Shown: piece after piece, positions 25,351 through 32,212 of the stretch | How positions within the stretch are numbered: the stretch's first letter is position 1 | How the letters are laid out: every line of letters begins with the position of its first letter | DNA from: Buttiauxella sp049686335 | GTDB lineage: Bacteria > Pseudomonadota > Gammaproteobacteria > Enterobacterales > Enterobacteriaceae | Length of the DNA stretch: 64,000 nt | Direction: 5' to 3' | Assembly (NCBI RefSeq): GCF_049686335.1 | Contig: NZ_JBAVHX010000004.1 | Location: 186,001-250,000 of the forward strand | Position numbers and translations under genes: made by a program | The notes under the pieces: model-generated | Told to the model about the DNA's origin: nothing | Seen by the model: only the letters and a program-made list of their open reading frames with translations | The model's database searches: none

Positions 25351-26804
25351 TTTGCGCCCCATTGCAACAGTATTTCTCTGGTTTGCGGATCGGCGCCTAC
25401 TAACTTCTTAATAACCATCTGGATGATGCTCTTATTTTTCACACAGAACTCATCTTTCCCTGGCCGACCATAAATTGAGCCCGTAACCTGATAACGTCTC
25501 ACTGGATCTGCGCCGCAGTAAGGAGAGAAAGCACAATCGCTGCAAACTGGCAGGCTATCATTCACACCTGCCGCAGCAATTCTCTGCATAACAGATCCAA
25601 AAAATAGCTCTTCCCGAGTATTTTCAAGAATGTTTCCCATACGGAAATACTGATCACCCGTTTCAGCCATCATGCGGCTCTCATCGCTCGGATAAATGTT
25701 GCCATCGTAATTGTACAACGTGACACCAAAACCTGAACCACATGGTGACTGTAGATCCACAAAGCCTGTTGCCCATGGGGTAATCAACTTCTTAAGAATC
25801 AGGGCAGCATAAGACTCGCGGAAGATAGTCCCTTGTTTATTAAGTTCAATGATGTAATCAAGGGATTGCTCATAAAAACTCAGGAAGCTAGCAGAGTCAT
25901 AGCCAATTTTGTGGAAATATTTTTGTGCAAATCCGTAAGGGTTAAGTTCACGAATAAAGATGCTACGGAAACCTTGACGCACGTATTCATCAATAATTTC
26001 TTTGTGTAGATCAAGGCTTTGCCTGGTGGTTGTCATCAACGCGCTAACCTGGTTAAATGCTCCTTTGTTTTTAATTTTATTAAGGTTATCAACTAACGGG
26101 ACATATGCCCCTATGCGCCCAAACTTACGATTGTGATTATGTAACTCCTCAGGACCATCTAACGATGTACTAATCGAAAAGTTATGGGCAATCATGAAAT
26201 CGAGGTCTTCGTCGCTTAGCTCGCACAGATTGGTACAAACGACAAACTGAATATCTTTATCCGTGTTTTTCTCTTTAACTTGTTGAACGGCCTTTTTAAT
26301 TAACGGCATCGTTAAGGTGGATTCACCACCTTGAAATTCTAATGTTAGCTTAGATGAAGGCATGGATAAAAACAGGTCAATGCTTTTATCCAGAACCTCT
26401 TCACTCATATCATAATAGATATGGTCTGACTGACACGATTTGCGAGAAGCCTGGCAATATACACAGGAGTTATTGCAGCGAACAGTTAATACAAAGATGT
26501 GTAATTGTGAAAAATTCTCTAAGAATGATTTTTTTGTTTTGTATTTAGATGCCAACAGATCTATTTGTGTGTTGGTTGTATCCGTCGAAATAAAATGTCT
26601 GGCTTTCAATTGAAAGTAAATTTGTTCATCTACTATTCTTTCTTTCGCCAACAAGGTTTTTAGTGTGTAGGAATCGAGACACAACCATTCACCATAATCT
26701 GTTGATAGAAAATATTGATCTTCATCGATTTTTGTAAATCGAAAAGGTAACAGAGTATAGCTTGTTGAACTAAACGCTTCTTTTGATCTGAATTTAACAC
26801 TCAT
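25347..26804 (-). CDS. hxsB: HxsB, radical-SAM/SPASM maturase of the His-Xaa-Ser system
   Basis: A 485-residue radical-SAM enzyme. It has an N-terminal non-catalytic region (about 1-100), the cluster motif C110-x3-C114-x2-C117 (VRCNNSCVYCQAS), FQGGEST near 157-163, and a C-terminal SPASM-type auxiliary cluster (CSDCAFSPYCGADP, cysteines near 421, 424 and 430, another near 454). SPASM enzymes modify ribosomally made peptides. It overlaps the preceding small gene by 11 bp and hxsC by 4 bp, so the operon is translationally coupled. CAGGA precedes the ATG. Confidence 0.9.
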   Translation of the reverse strand: MSVKFRSKEAFSSTSYTLLPFRFTKIDEDQYFLSTDYGEWLCLDSYTLKTLLAKERIVDEQIYFQLKARHFISTDTTNTQIDLLASKYKTKKSFLENFSQLHIFVLTVRCNNSCVYCQASRKSCQSDHIYYDMSEEVLDKSIDLFLSMPSSKLTLEFQGGESTLTMPLIKKAVQQVKEKNTDKDIQFVVCTNLCELSDEDLDFMIAHNFSISTSLDGPEELHNHNRKFGRIGAYVPLVDNLNKIKNKGAFNQVSALMTTTRQSLDLHKEIIDEYVRQGFRSIFIRELNPYGFAQKYFHKIGYDSASFLSFYEQSLDYIIELNKQGTIFRESYAALILKKLITPWATGFVDLQSPCGSGFGVTLYNYDGNIYPSDESRMMAETGDQYFRMGNILENTREELFFGSVMQRIAAAGVNDSLPVCSDCAFSPYCGADPVRRYQVTGSIYGRPGKDEFCVKNKSIIQMVIKKLVGADPQTREILLQWGAK

Positions 26805-27018
26805 TTTTAATTTTTTCCTGAACGCTTAATTCGAGTATATTGTTCAAAAATGAGTTAATGATTTCCATTTGTTGCCCCTGAAAAGCATCACTAACACATA
26901 AATTCAAATGTATTTCATTATCGAATGTGCAACTACCCTTCAGATAATCTGAAAACTGCTCCAGCATATTTTCAATTGACTCTTGGGTATAGAAATTTAC
27001 CGCCAACTGTATTTTCAT
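26794..27018 (-). CDS. small 74-residue protein inside the Hxs operon
   Basis: I cannot place this protein in a known family with confidence. It is 74 residues, soluble, acidic in the middle and helical at the end (IINSFLNNILELSVQEKI), with cysteines at 30, 41 and 74. The start lies one base after the hxsD stop and the 3' end overlaps hxsB, so it is a true operon member. Its plan (short strand, helix, two strands, FLN-x-ILE-x-S helix) recalls a shortened HxsD. It may be a precursor-recognition or HxsB-partner protein; this is inference. Confidence 0.75.
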   Translation of the reverse strand: MKIQLAVNFYTQESIENMLEQFSDYLKGSCTFDNEIHLNLCVSDAFQGQQMEIINSFLNNILELSVQEKIKNEC

Positions 27019-27019
27019 A

Positions 27020-27409
27020 TCAAACAGCCGAAATCATAATGTTGAATTTATCTTCTACTTCGCGCCCTTTTGACACCAGCTCTGCCGCAGGAGAAAAAGC
27101 TTTCCTGATAATCTCTTCATGTATTGCCTGTGTCTCTGTCAGCAAAATTTGGCGCAACTGGTTATCGTGCAGTTCTTCGAGAAATTGCTGCACAGGAAGC
27201 TCTTTGCTCTCAGCCTTATTTGATGGGTCAGCTTTGGAGTAAAAATAAACAACATACTGCTCAGTGGAAGGACTCGTTACATGGATATAATAACTATCCG
27301 TTAGCATGTAACATGTTTTCATGATCGCACGATCGCAATAAATAGCTCTATCTAACATCAGTGCAACATAGTCGCCTAAATCATTATTACCTTTTTGTAT
27401 CGGACTCAC
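27020..27409 (-). CDS. hxsD: HxsD, His-Xaa-Ser system protein
   Basis: A 129-residue protein whose segment LEELHDNQLRQILLTET (about 77-93) fits the LLNDYxLRE-type signature of HxsD, followed by the I-x-EEIIRKAFS helix. The upstream part (ALMLDRAIYCDRAIMKTCYMLTD) also fits the family pattern. HxsD has no known activity and always travels with HxsB and HxsC; a scaffold or recognition role is inferred. The start is GTG (27409) just after GGGGG, since the overlapping ATG reads straight into a stop. Confidence 0.8.
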   Translation of the reverse strand: MSPIQKGNNDLGDYVALMLDRAIYCDRAIMKTCYMLTDSYYIHVTSPSTEQYVVYFYSKADPSNKAESKELPVQQFLEELHDNQLRQILLTETQAIHEEIIRKAFSPAAELVSKGREVEDKFNIMISAV

Positions 27410-27424
27410 ATATCCCCCTTCAAT

Positions 27425-27450
27425 TTAAAATAGCCAGCTCAAGCTGGCTA
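27425..27450 (-). terminator. attenuator-like terminator between hxsA and hxsD
   Basis: On the minus strand TAGCCAGC and GCTGGCTA pair around TTGA and are followed by TTTTAAATT. It lies seven bases past the hxsA stop and before the hxsD ribosome site, so most transcripts may stop after the precursor, with some read-through to the enzymes. Confidence 0.78.
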
Positions 27451-27456
27451 TACGTT

Positions 27457-27777
27457 TTAACAAGTAGATCCAGGTGTGCAAGAATAATGACTTGAATGGC
27501 TTGCGTGACTTGAATGACTATAATGAGCTGCGAATGCTTCACCTTCTAGCGCAGGCTTATTAAGAATCACAGCGGAAGTGTTACCTGTCGAATTGGTATT
27601 TTTTGTTGCTGATTCATGAATAGCAGGTTTTAAAACAGTTGCATCAGTAGAAGCATTTGCTTGAATACTTACGCCTGACAGCATCGTAGCAATCACCCCT
27701 GCAATAACTGGGCCTGTTTTACTTTTATATTCCAGTTCTTCTAACGTAATTTTAGAAACTTTAGGTAGTTGTTTCAT
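27457..27777 (-). CDS. hxsA: HxsA-type precursor with five His-Xaa-Ser triads
   Basis: A 106-residue peptide. Residues 1-20 are charged (MKQLPKVSKITLEELEYKSK), 22-40 are hydrophobic and end QANAS like a signal-peptide cleavage site, the middle is Ser/Thr/Asn-rich, and residues 85-99 read HYS-HSS-HAS-HSS-HYS, followed by C100-TPGST-C106 at the very end. A lone HES is at 54-56. This is the architecture of the His-Xaa-Ser repeat proteins next to HxsB/C/D. The repeat is the presumed modification target. GAGGAAGA precedes the ATG. The final product and its role are unknown. Confidence 0.88.
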   Translation of the reverse strand: MKQLPKVSKITLEELEYKSKTGPVIAGVIATMLSGVSIQANASTDATVLKPAIHESATKNTNSTGNTSAVILNKPALEGEAFAAHYSHSSHASHSSHYSCTPGSTC

Positions 27778-27976
27778 TCATCTTCCTCACGAAAAAACGA
27801 CAATAGATTTATTGCCGCTCAAAAAGAATAATTTAAAATACGTTTTCAATCTTTCTGTTTATTATTAGTCGTTTTGATATAGGTCAGATTTTGAGTCACG
27901 AATTCATTGGTAATACAAGTAAAGATAGGCTCTGTTTTTGTGCGATTTCAAACTTATCTCCCCTCCCCTTGCTTTG

Positions 27977-27990
27977 TACATACCGTTACA
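27977..27990 (+). promoter_or_regulatory. RstA box upstream of asr
   Basis: TACATACCGTTACA matches the RstA consensus TACATNTNGTTACA with one mismatch. In E. coli RstA activates asr on acid shock through such a box. Confidence 0.8.
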
Positions 27991-28009
27991 CGCCGACACC
28001 AATCACTCA

Positions 28010-28038
28010 CTGACCCTCTTGATCCACAAGTTTATAGT
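28010..28038 (+). promoter_or_regulatory. asr promoter
   Basis: CTGACC (28010-28015) and TATAGT (28033-28038) are 17 bp apart, about 20 bp downstream of the RstA box and 55 bp before the asr start, as expected for an activator-dependent promoter. Confidence 0.65.
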
Positions 28039-28092
28039 TCATCTCAACGGCCCCGCTGGGGTTTAAACATAAACAAATTCGAGGATGTCGAG

Positions 28093-28416
28093 ATGAAAAA
28101 AGTATTAGCTCTGGTTGTTGCTGCTGCAATGGGTCTGTCCTCTGCTGCTTTTGCTGCTGAAACAACAGCAACTCCAGCACCGGCGGCAACTACTGCTGCT
28201 AAAGCACCTGCTGCAAAAACCACTCATCATAAAAAACACAAAAAAGCAGCTACCGAGCAAAAAGCTCAAGCCGCTAAAAAGCACCACAAAAAACCTGTAG
28301 CAAAAGCTGATGCTGCTAAACCTGCTGCGCAAAAAGCCCAGGCTGCTAAAAAACACCACAAAAAACCTGTAGCAAAAACTGAAGCGGCTAAACCAGCCAC
28401 TCAGCCTGCTGCATAA
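28093..28416 (+). CDS. asr: Asr, acid-shock protein
   Basis: A 107-residue periplasmic basic protein: signal peptide MKKVLALVVAAAMGLSSAAFA, then a Lys/Ala/His-rich chain with two near-identical units (QAAKKHHKKPVAK, near 60-75 and 80-95). Asr accumulates at low pH and is thought to protect the periplasm; recent work on intrinsically disordered Asr points to a chaperone-like role. ATG 28093 is the family start; the frame is open 186 bp further upstream, through the promoter. It is divergent from hxsA. Confidence 0.93.
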   Translation: MKKVLALVVAAAMGLSSAAFAAETTATPAPAATTAAKAPAAKTTHHKKHKKAATEQKAQAAKKHHKKPVAKADAAKPAAQKAQAAKKHHKKPVAKTEAAKPATQPAA

Positions 28417-28450
28417 TAAGCCTGAGGCTAATGACAAATTTCCTTCGTAG

Positions 28451-28519
28451 GTCGGATAAGCGCAGCGCCATCCGACAAAACGGGCGGAAATAGTGGATGG
28501 CGCATTCGCTTATCCCCCT
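28451..28519. repeat. REP-type stem-loop pair after asr
   Basis: GTCGGATAAGCGC...CCATCCGAC (28451-28476) and GTGGATGGCGC...GCTTATCCCCC (28492-28517). These are the same two stem types as elsewhere in the window. Confidence 0.78.
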
Positions 28520-28593
28520 ACAACTCCTGTTTAGTGACTTTTGTCAGCAATCTGAAACACCCGGTTCGCCGGGTGTTTACTTCCGGAGCCTGG

Positions 28594-28677
28594 ATGATGT
28601 TGCGACGCTATAGTTTTGAAATCATCCTCACGCTGCTCATTCTTTGCGGCATTATTACGCTAAGCTTCTGGCTATAA
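28594..28677 (+). CDS. ydgU: YdgU, 27-residue membrane peptide
   Basis: A tiny open frame MMLRRYSFEIILTLLILCGI... ending FWL is one transmembrane helix with a basic start. It lies exactly where E. coli has ydgU (asr-ydgU-ydgD), at the same length and pattern. GGAG lies five bases before the first ATG and eight before the second, so translation may start at 28597. Its role is unknown; in E. coli it is expressed in the asr transcript region under acid conditions. Confidence 0.8.
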   Translation: MMLRRYSFEIILTLLILCGIITLSFWL

Positions 28678-28775
28678 TGACTTTTTGCTCCCACTTTCTG
28701 TGCGACCCGTCTATAGTTAATCCATTCGCTGGGTTTATATAAAAATCAAAATTAATCGCCCCATCAGAGAGTGAT

Positions 28776-29582
28776 ATGCGCAAAAAAGTTGTGTTGTTGT
28801 TAGGAGTGTTGTGTTTTTTACCCGCCCTTTCCCACGCTGATGACGAAAGCGCAGCTGACGTCAAAACGCTGTTTTTTGGTAAGGATGACCGCACCCGTGT
28901 GACCGATCCTGCCAGTTCTCCGTGGGATGCGATTGGCCAGCTCGAGACTGCCAGTGGTAATTTGTGTACCGCGACCTTAATTTCCCCCCATCTGGCGTTG
29001 ACCGCCGGACATTGCCTGCTGCAACCGCCGCGCGGAAAACCTGACAAAGCCATCGCTTTGCGATTTGTTTCGCATAAAGGCACATGGCGCTATGAGATTC
29101 ATGGCATTGAAGGCAGAGTGGAGTCGTCGCTCGGCCGCCGTTTGAAAGCAGATGGAGATGGGTGGATTGTCCCGCCGGGCGCGGCTCCCCATGATTTTGG
29201 CCTGATTGTGTTGCACAATCCGCCATCCGGTATCACGCCGTTGCCGCTATTTGAAGGCGACCGCGACGCGCTCACCGAAGCGCTTAAAAACCAGAACCGA
29301 AAAGTCACGCAATCGGGTTATCCGGAAGATCATCTGGACTCCCTTTATACCCATTCCGATTGTCTGGTGACGGGCTGGGCGCAGAAGACGGTACTCTCAC
29401 ACCAGTGCGATACCTTGCCGGGGGATAGCGGCTCACCGTTGATGCTGAAAACAGATAATGGCTGGCAGTTAATTGCGGTGCAAAGTTCGGCACCTGCGGC
29501 TAAAGACCGCTATCGGGCAGATAACCGCGCGATTTCTGTGACGGGTTTTCGTGATGAGTTACAGAAATTAGCCATTCAATAA
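28776..29582 (+). CDS. ydgD: YdgD, secreted trypsin-like serine protease homologue
   Basis: A 268-residue S1-family protein with a signal peptide (to about residue 21, SHA-DD). The catalytic triad is complete: H79 in LTAGHC, D140 in HDFGLIVL and S218 in LPGDSGSPL. Cys pairs flank the His and Ser. E. coli YdgD has no confirmed substrate. GAGAG precedes the ATG. It follows asr-ydgU as in E. coli. Confidence 0.92.
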   Translation: MRKKVVLLLGVLCFLPALSHADDESAADVKTLFFGKDDRTRVTDPASSPWDAIGQLETASGNLCTATLISPHLALTAGHCLLQPPRGKPDKAIALRFVSHKGTWRYEIHGIEGRVESSLGRRLKADGDGWIVPPGAAPHDFGLIVLHNPPSGITPLPLFEGDRDALTEALKNQNRKVTQSGYPEDHLDSLYTHSDCLVTGWAQKTVLSHQCDTLPGDSGSPLMLKTDNGWQLIAVQSSAPAAKDRYRADNRAISVTGFRDELQKLAIQ

Positions 29583-29587
29583 CTTCA

Positions 29588-29618
29588 CCGCCCGGTATTC
29601 ACGCCGGGCGGTTTTTTT
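29588..29618. terminator. terminator between ydgD and mdtI
   Basis: CCGCCCGG and CCGGGCGG pair, followed by seven T on the plus strand. It ends ydgD; the mdtI stop codon abuts it on the other strand. Confidence 0.9.
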
Positions 29619-29946
29619 AAGCCAGTTTAATTAACACCATACCGGTGAGTAATAAAACCAGGCCAATCCAGCCTTTACGATTAAGCCGTTGACCAAACAA
29701 AATCCAACCAGCCGCCACCGTGGCGATAATACCGAACCCGCCCCACAACGCGTATGCCACTGACAATTCAATACCTTTTACCGCTTGTGACAGCGCGCTG
29801 AAGGCCGCCAGTACTGCACATAGCGACATCACGCCATAACCAAAGCGGCGGAAACCATCAGAGTGTTTCAGGAAAATGTTGGCCATAATTTCCAGGACGA
29901 TTGCCGCCAGCAACCACAGTGCGTGTACCCATTCAAACGATGGCAT
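29617..29946 (-). CDS. mdtI: MdtI, spermidine exporter subunit (SMR family)
   Basis: A 109-residue four-helix small-multidrug-resistance protein, the same length as E. coli MdtI, with the membrane-embedded acidic residue in VLEIMANIFLK and the conserved YALWGGFG. MdtI and MdtJ act together to export spermidine. The start overlaps the mdtJ end by 14 bp, so coupling is likely. Confidence 0.94.
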   Translation of the reverse strand: MPSFEWVHALWLLAAIVLEIMANIFLKHSDGFRRFGYGVMSLCAVLAAFSALSQAVKGIELSVAYALWGGFGIIATVAAGWILFGQRLNRKGWIGLVLLLTGMVLIKLA

Positions 29947-30307
29947 GTTCGCTATCCTTTGTTGGTTTCATGGGCTTTTCTTTTTTCGTCGCAGTGCCTG
30001 ATTTAATCAGCGCGATCCCGACCACCAGCGTCGTGAGTCCCATTATTTTCATCAGAGAGACGGACTCATCAAACAGCAGAACACTGAATAAGGTAATAAA
30101 TAAAATACCGATACCTTCCCACATGGCATACGCCACGCCGAGGGCGATCTTTTTAACCGAAAAAGATAATAAAATATAAGATAGCGTGATCATCAACAGC
30201 ATGAAAATATAACCTAAGTTATCATCGCTGACGCTTGACCATTTCATTGATAAGGTGCCGGTAATTTCCGCAGCAATCGCCAGTGCTAATAAAATCCAAT
30301 AGATCAT
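29933..30307 (-). CDS. mdtJ: MdtJ, spermidine exporter subunit (SMR family)
   Basis: A 124-residue four-helix partner of MdtI with AAEITGTLSMKW (membrane Glu) and YAMWEGIGI. The C-terminal tail is slightly longer than the E. coli protein (121). It is first gene of the mdtJI pair, with GGAGAGA before the ATG. Confidence 0.93.
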   Translation of the reverse strand: MIYWILLALAIAAEITGTLSMKWSSVSDDNLGYIFMLLMITLSYILLSFSVKKIALGVAYAMWEGIGILFITLFSVLLFDESVSLMKIMGLTTLVVGIALIKSGTATKKEKPMKPTKDSEHAIV

Positions 30308-30840
30308 GATTTCTCTCCTGATAGAGAAAATAGTGGGACTAAAACAAAAAAATGTGTGGACTTATTCCCTAAATAGTTCGAGTTCCAACAAGAGGACCAG
30401 ACCGTATATTCCCTCGCAGATAGAAAATTATGCGATTAGGACGAGCGGCAGCGGTCAATGCAGTTGGGCAAGAAGTCGTTTGGGAAAAACAGGAGATCGG
30501 ATCTAAAGCGCGTTGCGCCAGTGTTGTTCACCGGAAAGGGAAAAGGCAGAAGAAAAAGAAGGTGCTTGATGGATTTCTAACGTTTTGAACAGCTTGTTCG
30601 TAAGCATAATGTCCATAGTTTTCACAACTCATCCGCGTTGTTGCTTCTCATCAGTTGCGGATAGTAAATTGTCCTCAGTAGTTATACATACTCAATTTGT
30701 ACCATATCTAAGAATGTTCTTGCTCTCCATTTTCAATTCTTTACGAAAACTAAACTAAAAATAACGGTGTATTACTGATTTGCGCCCCCGTATTATACGA
30801 TTAATTAAGGAACGAATTATTGTGAGGGAGACCGTCAATA
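30308..30840. other. 533-bp gap between mdtJ and tqsA
   Basis: I see no gene that I can support here. Short frames exist but have no ribosome site or family pattern. The right part (about 30660-30780) is AT-rich and should hold the tqsA promoter; the left edge should hold that of mdtJI. Confidence 0.5.
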
Positions 30841-31875
30841 GTGGCAAAACCCATTATTACGTTAAGTGGATTAAAAGTCGTCATCATGTTGGGGATGCTA
30901 GTCATCATCCTGGCGGGAATAAAAGTGGCGGCGGATATGATCGTTCCGTTTATTCTGGCACTGTTTATTGCCATCGTTCTCAACCCGATGATACGTCGGC
31001 TCGAACGCATGCATGTCCCGCGTGTGCTGGCGATCACCATGGTTATTTCGGTGATTATCTTCTTCGTTTTGCTGTTGCTGGCCTATCTTGGCACCACTCT
31101 CTCTGAGGTGACACGGACGCTGCCGCAGTATCGTGCCTCGTTTATCTCGCCGCTGCAGGCGCTGGATCCGTGGCTGCAACGGGTCGGTATCAAAGTGTCG
31201 GTGGATGAACTGTTTAAATACATCGACCCCAATTCAGCGATGACGCTCGCGACAAGCCTTGTCACTCAGCTTTCCAATGCCATGTCCTCAATCTTTTTAT
31301 TGCTGCTGACCGTGGTATTTATGCTGATTGAAGTGCCGCAATTACCGATAAAACTTCAGCAATTGATGTCGCGTCCCGAGGAAGGGATGGGTGCGATTCA
31401 GCGCGCGCTGGACAGCGTCAGTCATTATCTGGTGCTGAAAACGGTAATTAGCCTGGTCACTGGTCTGGTAGTGTGGATTATGTTGATGACGCTTGATGTA
31501 CGTTTTGCCTTCGTCTGGGCATTTCTCGCCTTCTCGCTCAATTACATTCCCAATATCGGCTCGGTACTGGCCGCTATTCCTCCTGTCGCACAAGTCCTGG
31601 TATTCGGCGGATTATACGATGCGCTAGTGGTGGTTGCCGGTTACCTGGCGATTAACCTGGTGTTCGGCAATATCATTGAGCCACGCATGATGGGCCGCGG
31701 TTTAGGGTTATCGACGCTGGTGGTGTTCTTATCGTTAATATTCTGGGGTTGGCTGTTGGGACCCGTGGGCATGTTGCTATCGGTTCCGCTGACCATCGCG
31801 GTGAAAATTGCGCTCGAGCAAAACGAAGGTGGCAAACGAGTTGCCATGCTGTTGAGTGATGTGACAAAAAGCTAA
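30841..31875 (+). CDS. tqsA: TqsA, AI-2 / AI-2E family transporter
   Basis: A 344-residue membrane protein of the AI-2E family, close to E. coli TqsA (YdgG), with the conserved FALNYIPN-type segment (FSLNYIPNIGSVLAAIPP) and the C-terminal LIFWGWLLGPVGMLLSVPLT. TqsA is linked to autoinducer-2 export and biofilm behaviour in E. coli. The start is GTG, preceded by GAGGGAGA, and begins MAKPIITL as in E. coli. Confidence 0.93.
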   Translation: MAKPIITLSGLKVVIMLGMLVIILAGIKVAADMIVPFILALFIAIVLNPMIRRLERMHVPRVLAITMVISVIIFFVLLLLAYLGTTLSEVTRTLPQYRASFISPLQALDPWLQRVGIKVSVDELFKYIDPNSAMTLATSLVTQLSNAMSSIFLLLLTVVFMLIEVPQLPIKLQQLMSRPEEGMGAIQRALDSVSHYLVLKTVISLVTGLVVWIMLMTLDVRFAFVWAFLAFSLNYIPNIGSVLAAIPPVAQVLVFGGLYDALVVVAGYLAINLVFGNIIEPRMMGRGLGLSTLVVFLSLIFWGWLLGPVGMLLSVPLTIAVKIALEQNEGGKRVAMLLSDVTKS

Positions 31876-31882
31876 TCAGTCA

Positions 31883-31909
31883 GAGCCGTTCGCCCTTGGG
31901 GAGCGGCTC
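31883..31909. terminator. weak stem-loop after tqsA
   Basis: GAGCCG and CGGCTC pair around a 15-base loop in the gap between the convergent tqsA and pptA. No T-run follows, so its terminator role is uncertain. Confidence 0.35.
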
Positions 31910-31920
31910 CAGCCTTGTGT

Positions 31921-32151
31921 TTACAGGGTGTAACCCGGTTTTTTGGCAAGCGTATCGAGAGCCGGAGCGATCTCTTTATCGTAAACGTCTTCTTTCCAAC
32001 GATCTTTCTGGATAGGGGTTAACGCCACAGACAGTGATTCATCCGTTGAGTTGAAATGCTTCTTCAGTACGTCACAAATATCAGCGGCCAGCGCTTGTTT
32101 TTGCTCGTCAGTCAGTTCACGTGGAAAGTGTTTTACAGTGATATGCGGCAC
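31921..32151 (-). CDS. pptA: PptA, 4-oxalocrotonate-tautomerase family enzyme
   Basis: A 76-residue tautomerase subunit: after removal of the start residue it begins with the catalytic proline (PHITVKHFPREL). E. coli PptA (YdcE) is 77 residues and tautomerises phenylpyruvate-like compounds in vitro. The start is GTG at 32151 with GGGGAGA seven bases ahead; a longer reading through 32322 runs into nhoA and lacks the catalytic proline at its start, so it is rejected. Next to nhoA, as in E. coli. Confidence 0.87.
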   Translation of the reverse strand: MPHITVKHFPRELTDEQKQALAADICDVLKKHFNSTDESLSVALTPIQKDRWKEDVYDKEIAPALDTLAKKPGYTL

Positions 32152-32212
32152 AGTGGTTCTCCCCTTTATTGGAAACAATATACTTACGTTAAGCGCCCGT
32201 TGGTTGCAACCG

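Larger units (their letters stand above)
27778..28092. promoter_or_regulatory. divergent control region hxsA / asr
   Basis: A 315-bp gap holding the promoters of both genes. The hxsA side (27778-27900) is very AT-rich with several possible -10 boxes, none decisive. The asr side carries an RstA box and a clear promoter, listed separately. No gene is supported in it. Confidence 0.6.

Noticed and set aside
24145..26804. Two radical-SAM genes as a sactipeptide, PQQ-type or anaerobic sulfatase-maturase system
   Set aside because: There is no cysteine-rich sactipeptide precursor, no PqqA/B/C/D genes and no sulfatase; the His-x-Ser precursor and HxsD point to the Hxs system.
30308..30840. A short gene or small RNA between mdtJ and tqsA
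   Set aside because: The open frames lack starts with ribosome sites, and I saw no strong terminator-type hairpin that would mark a small RNA.
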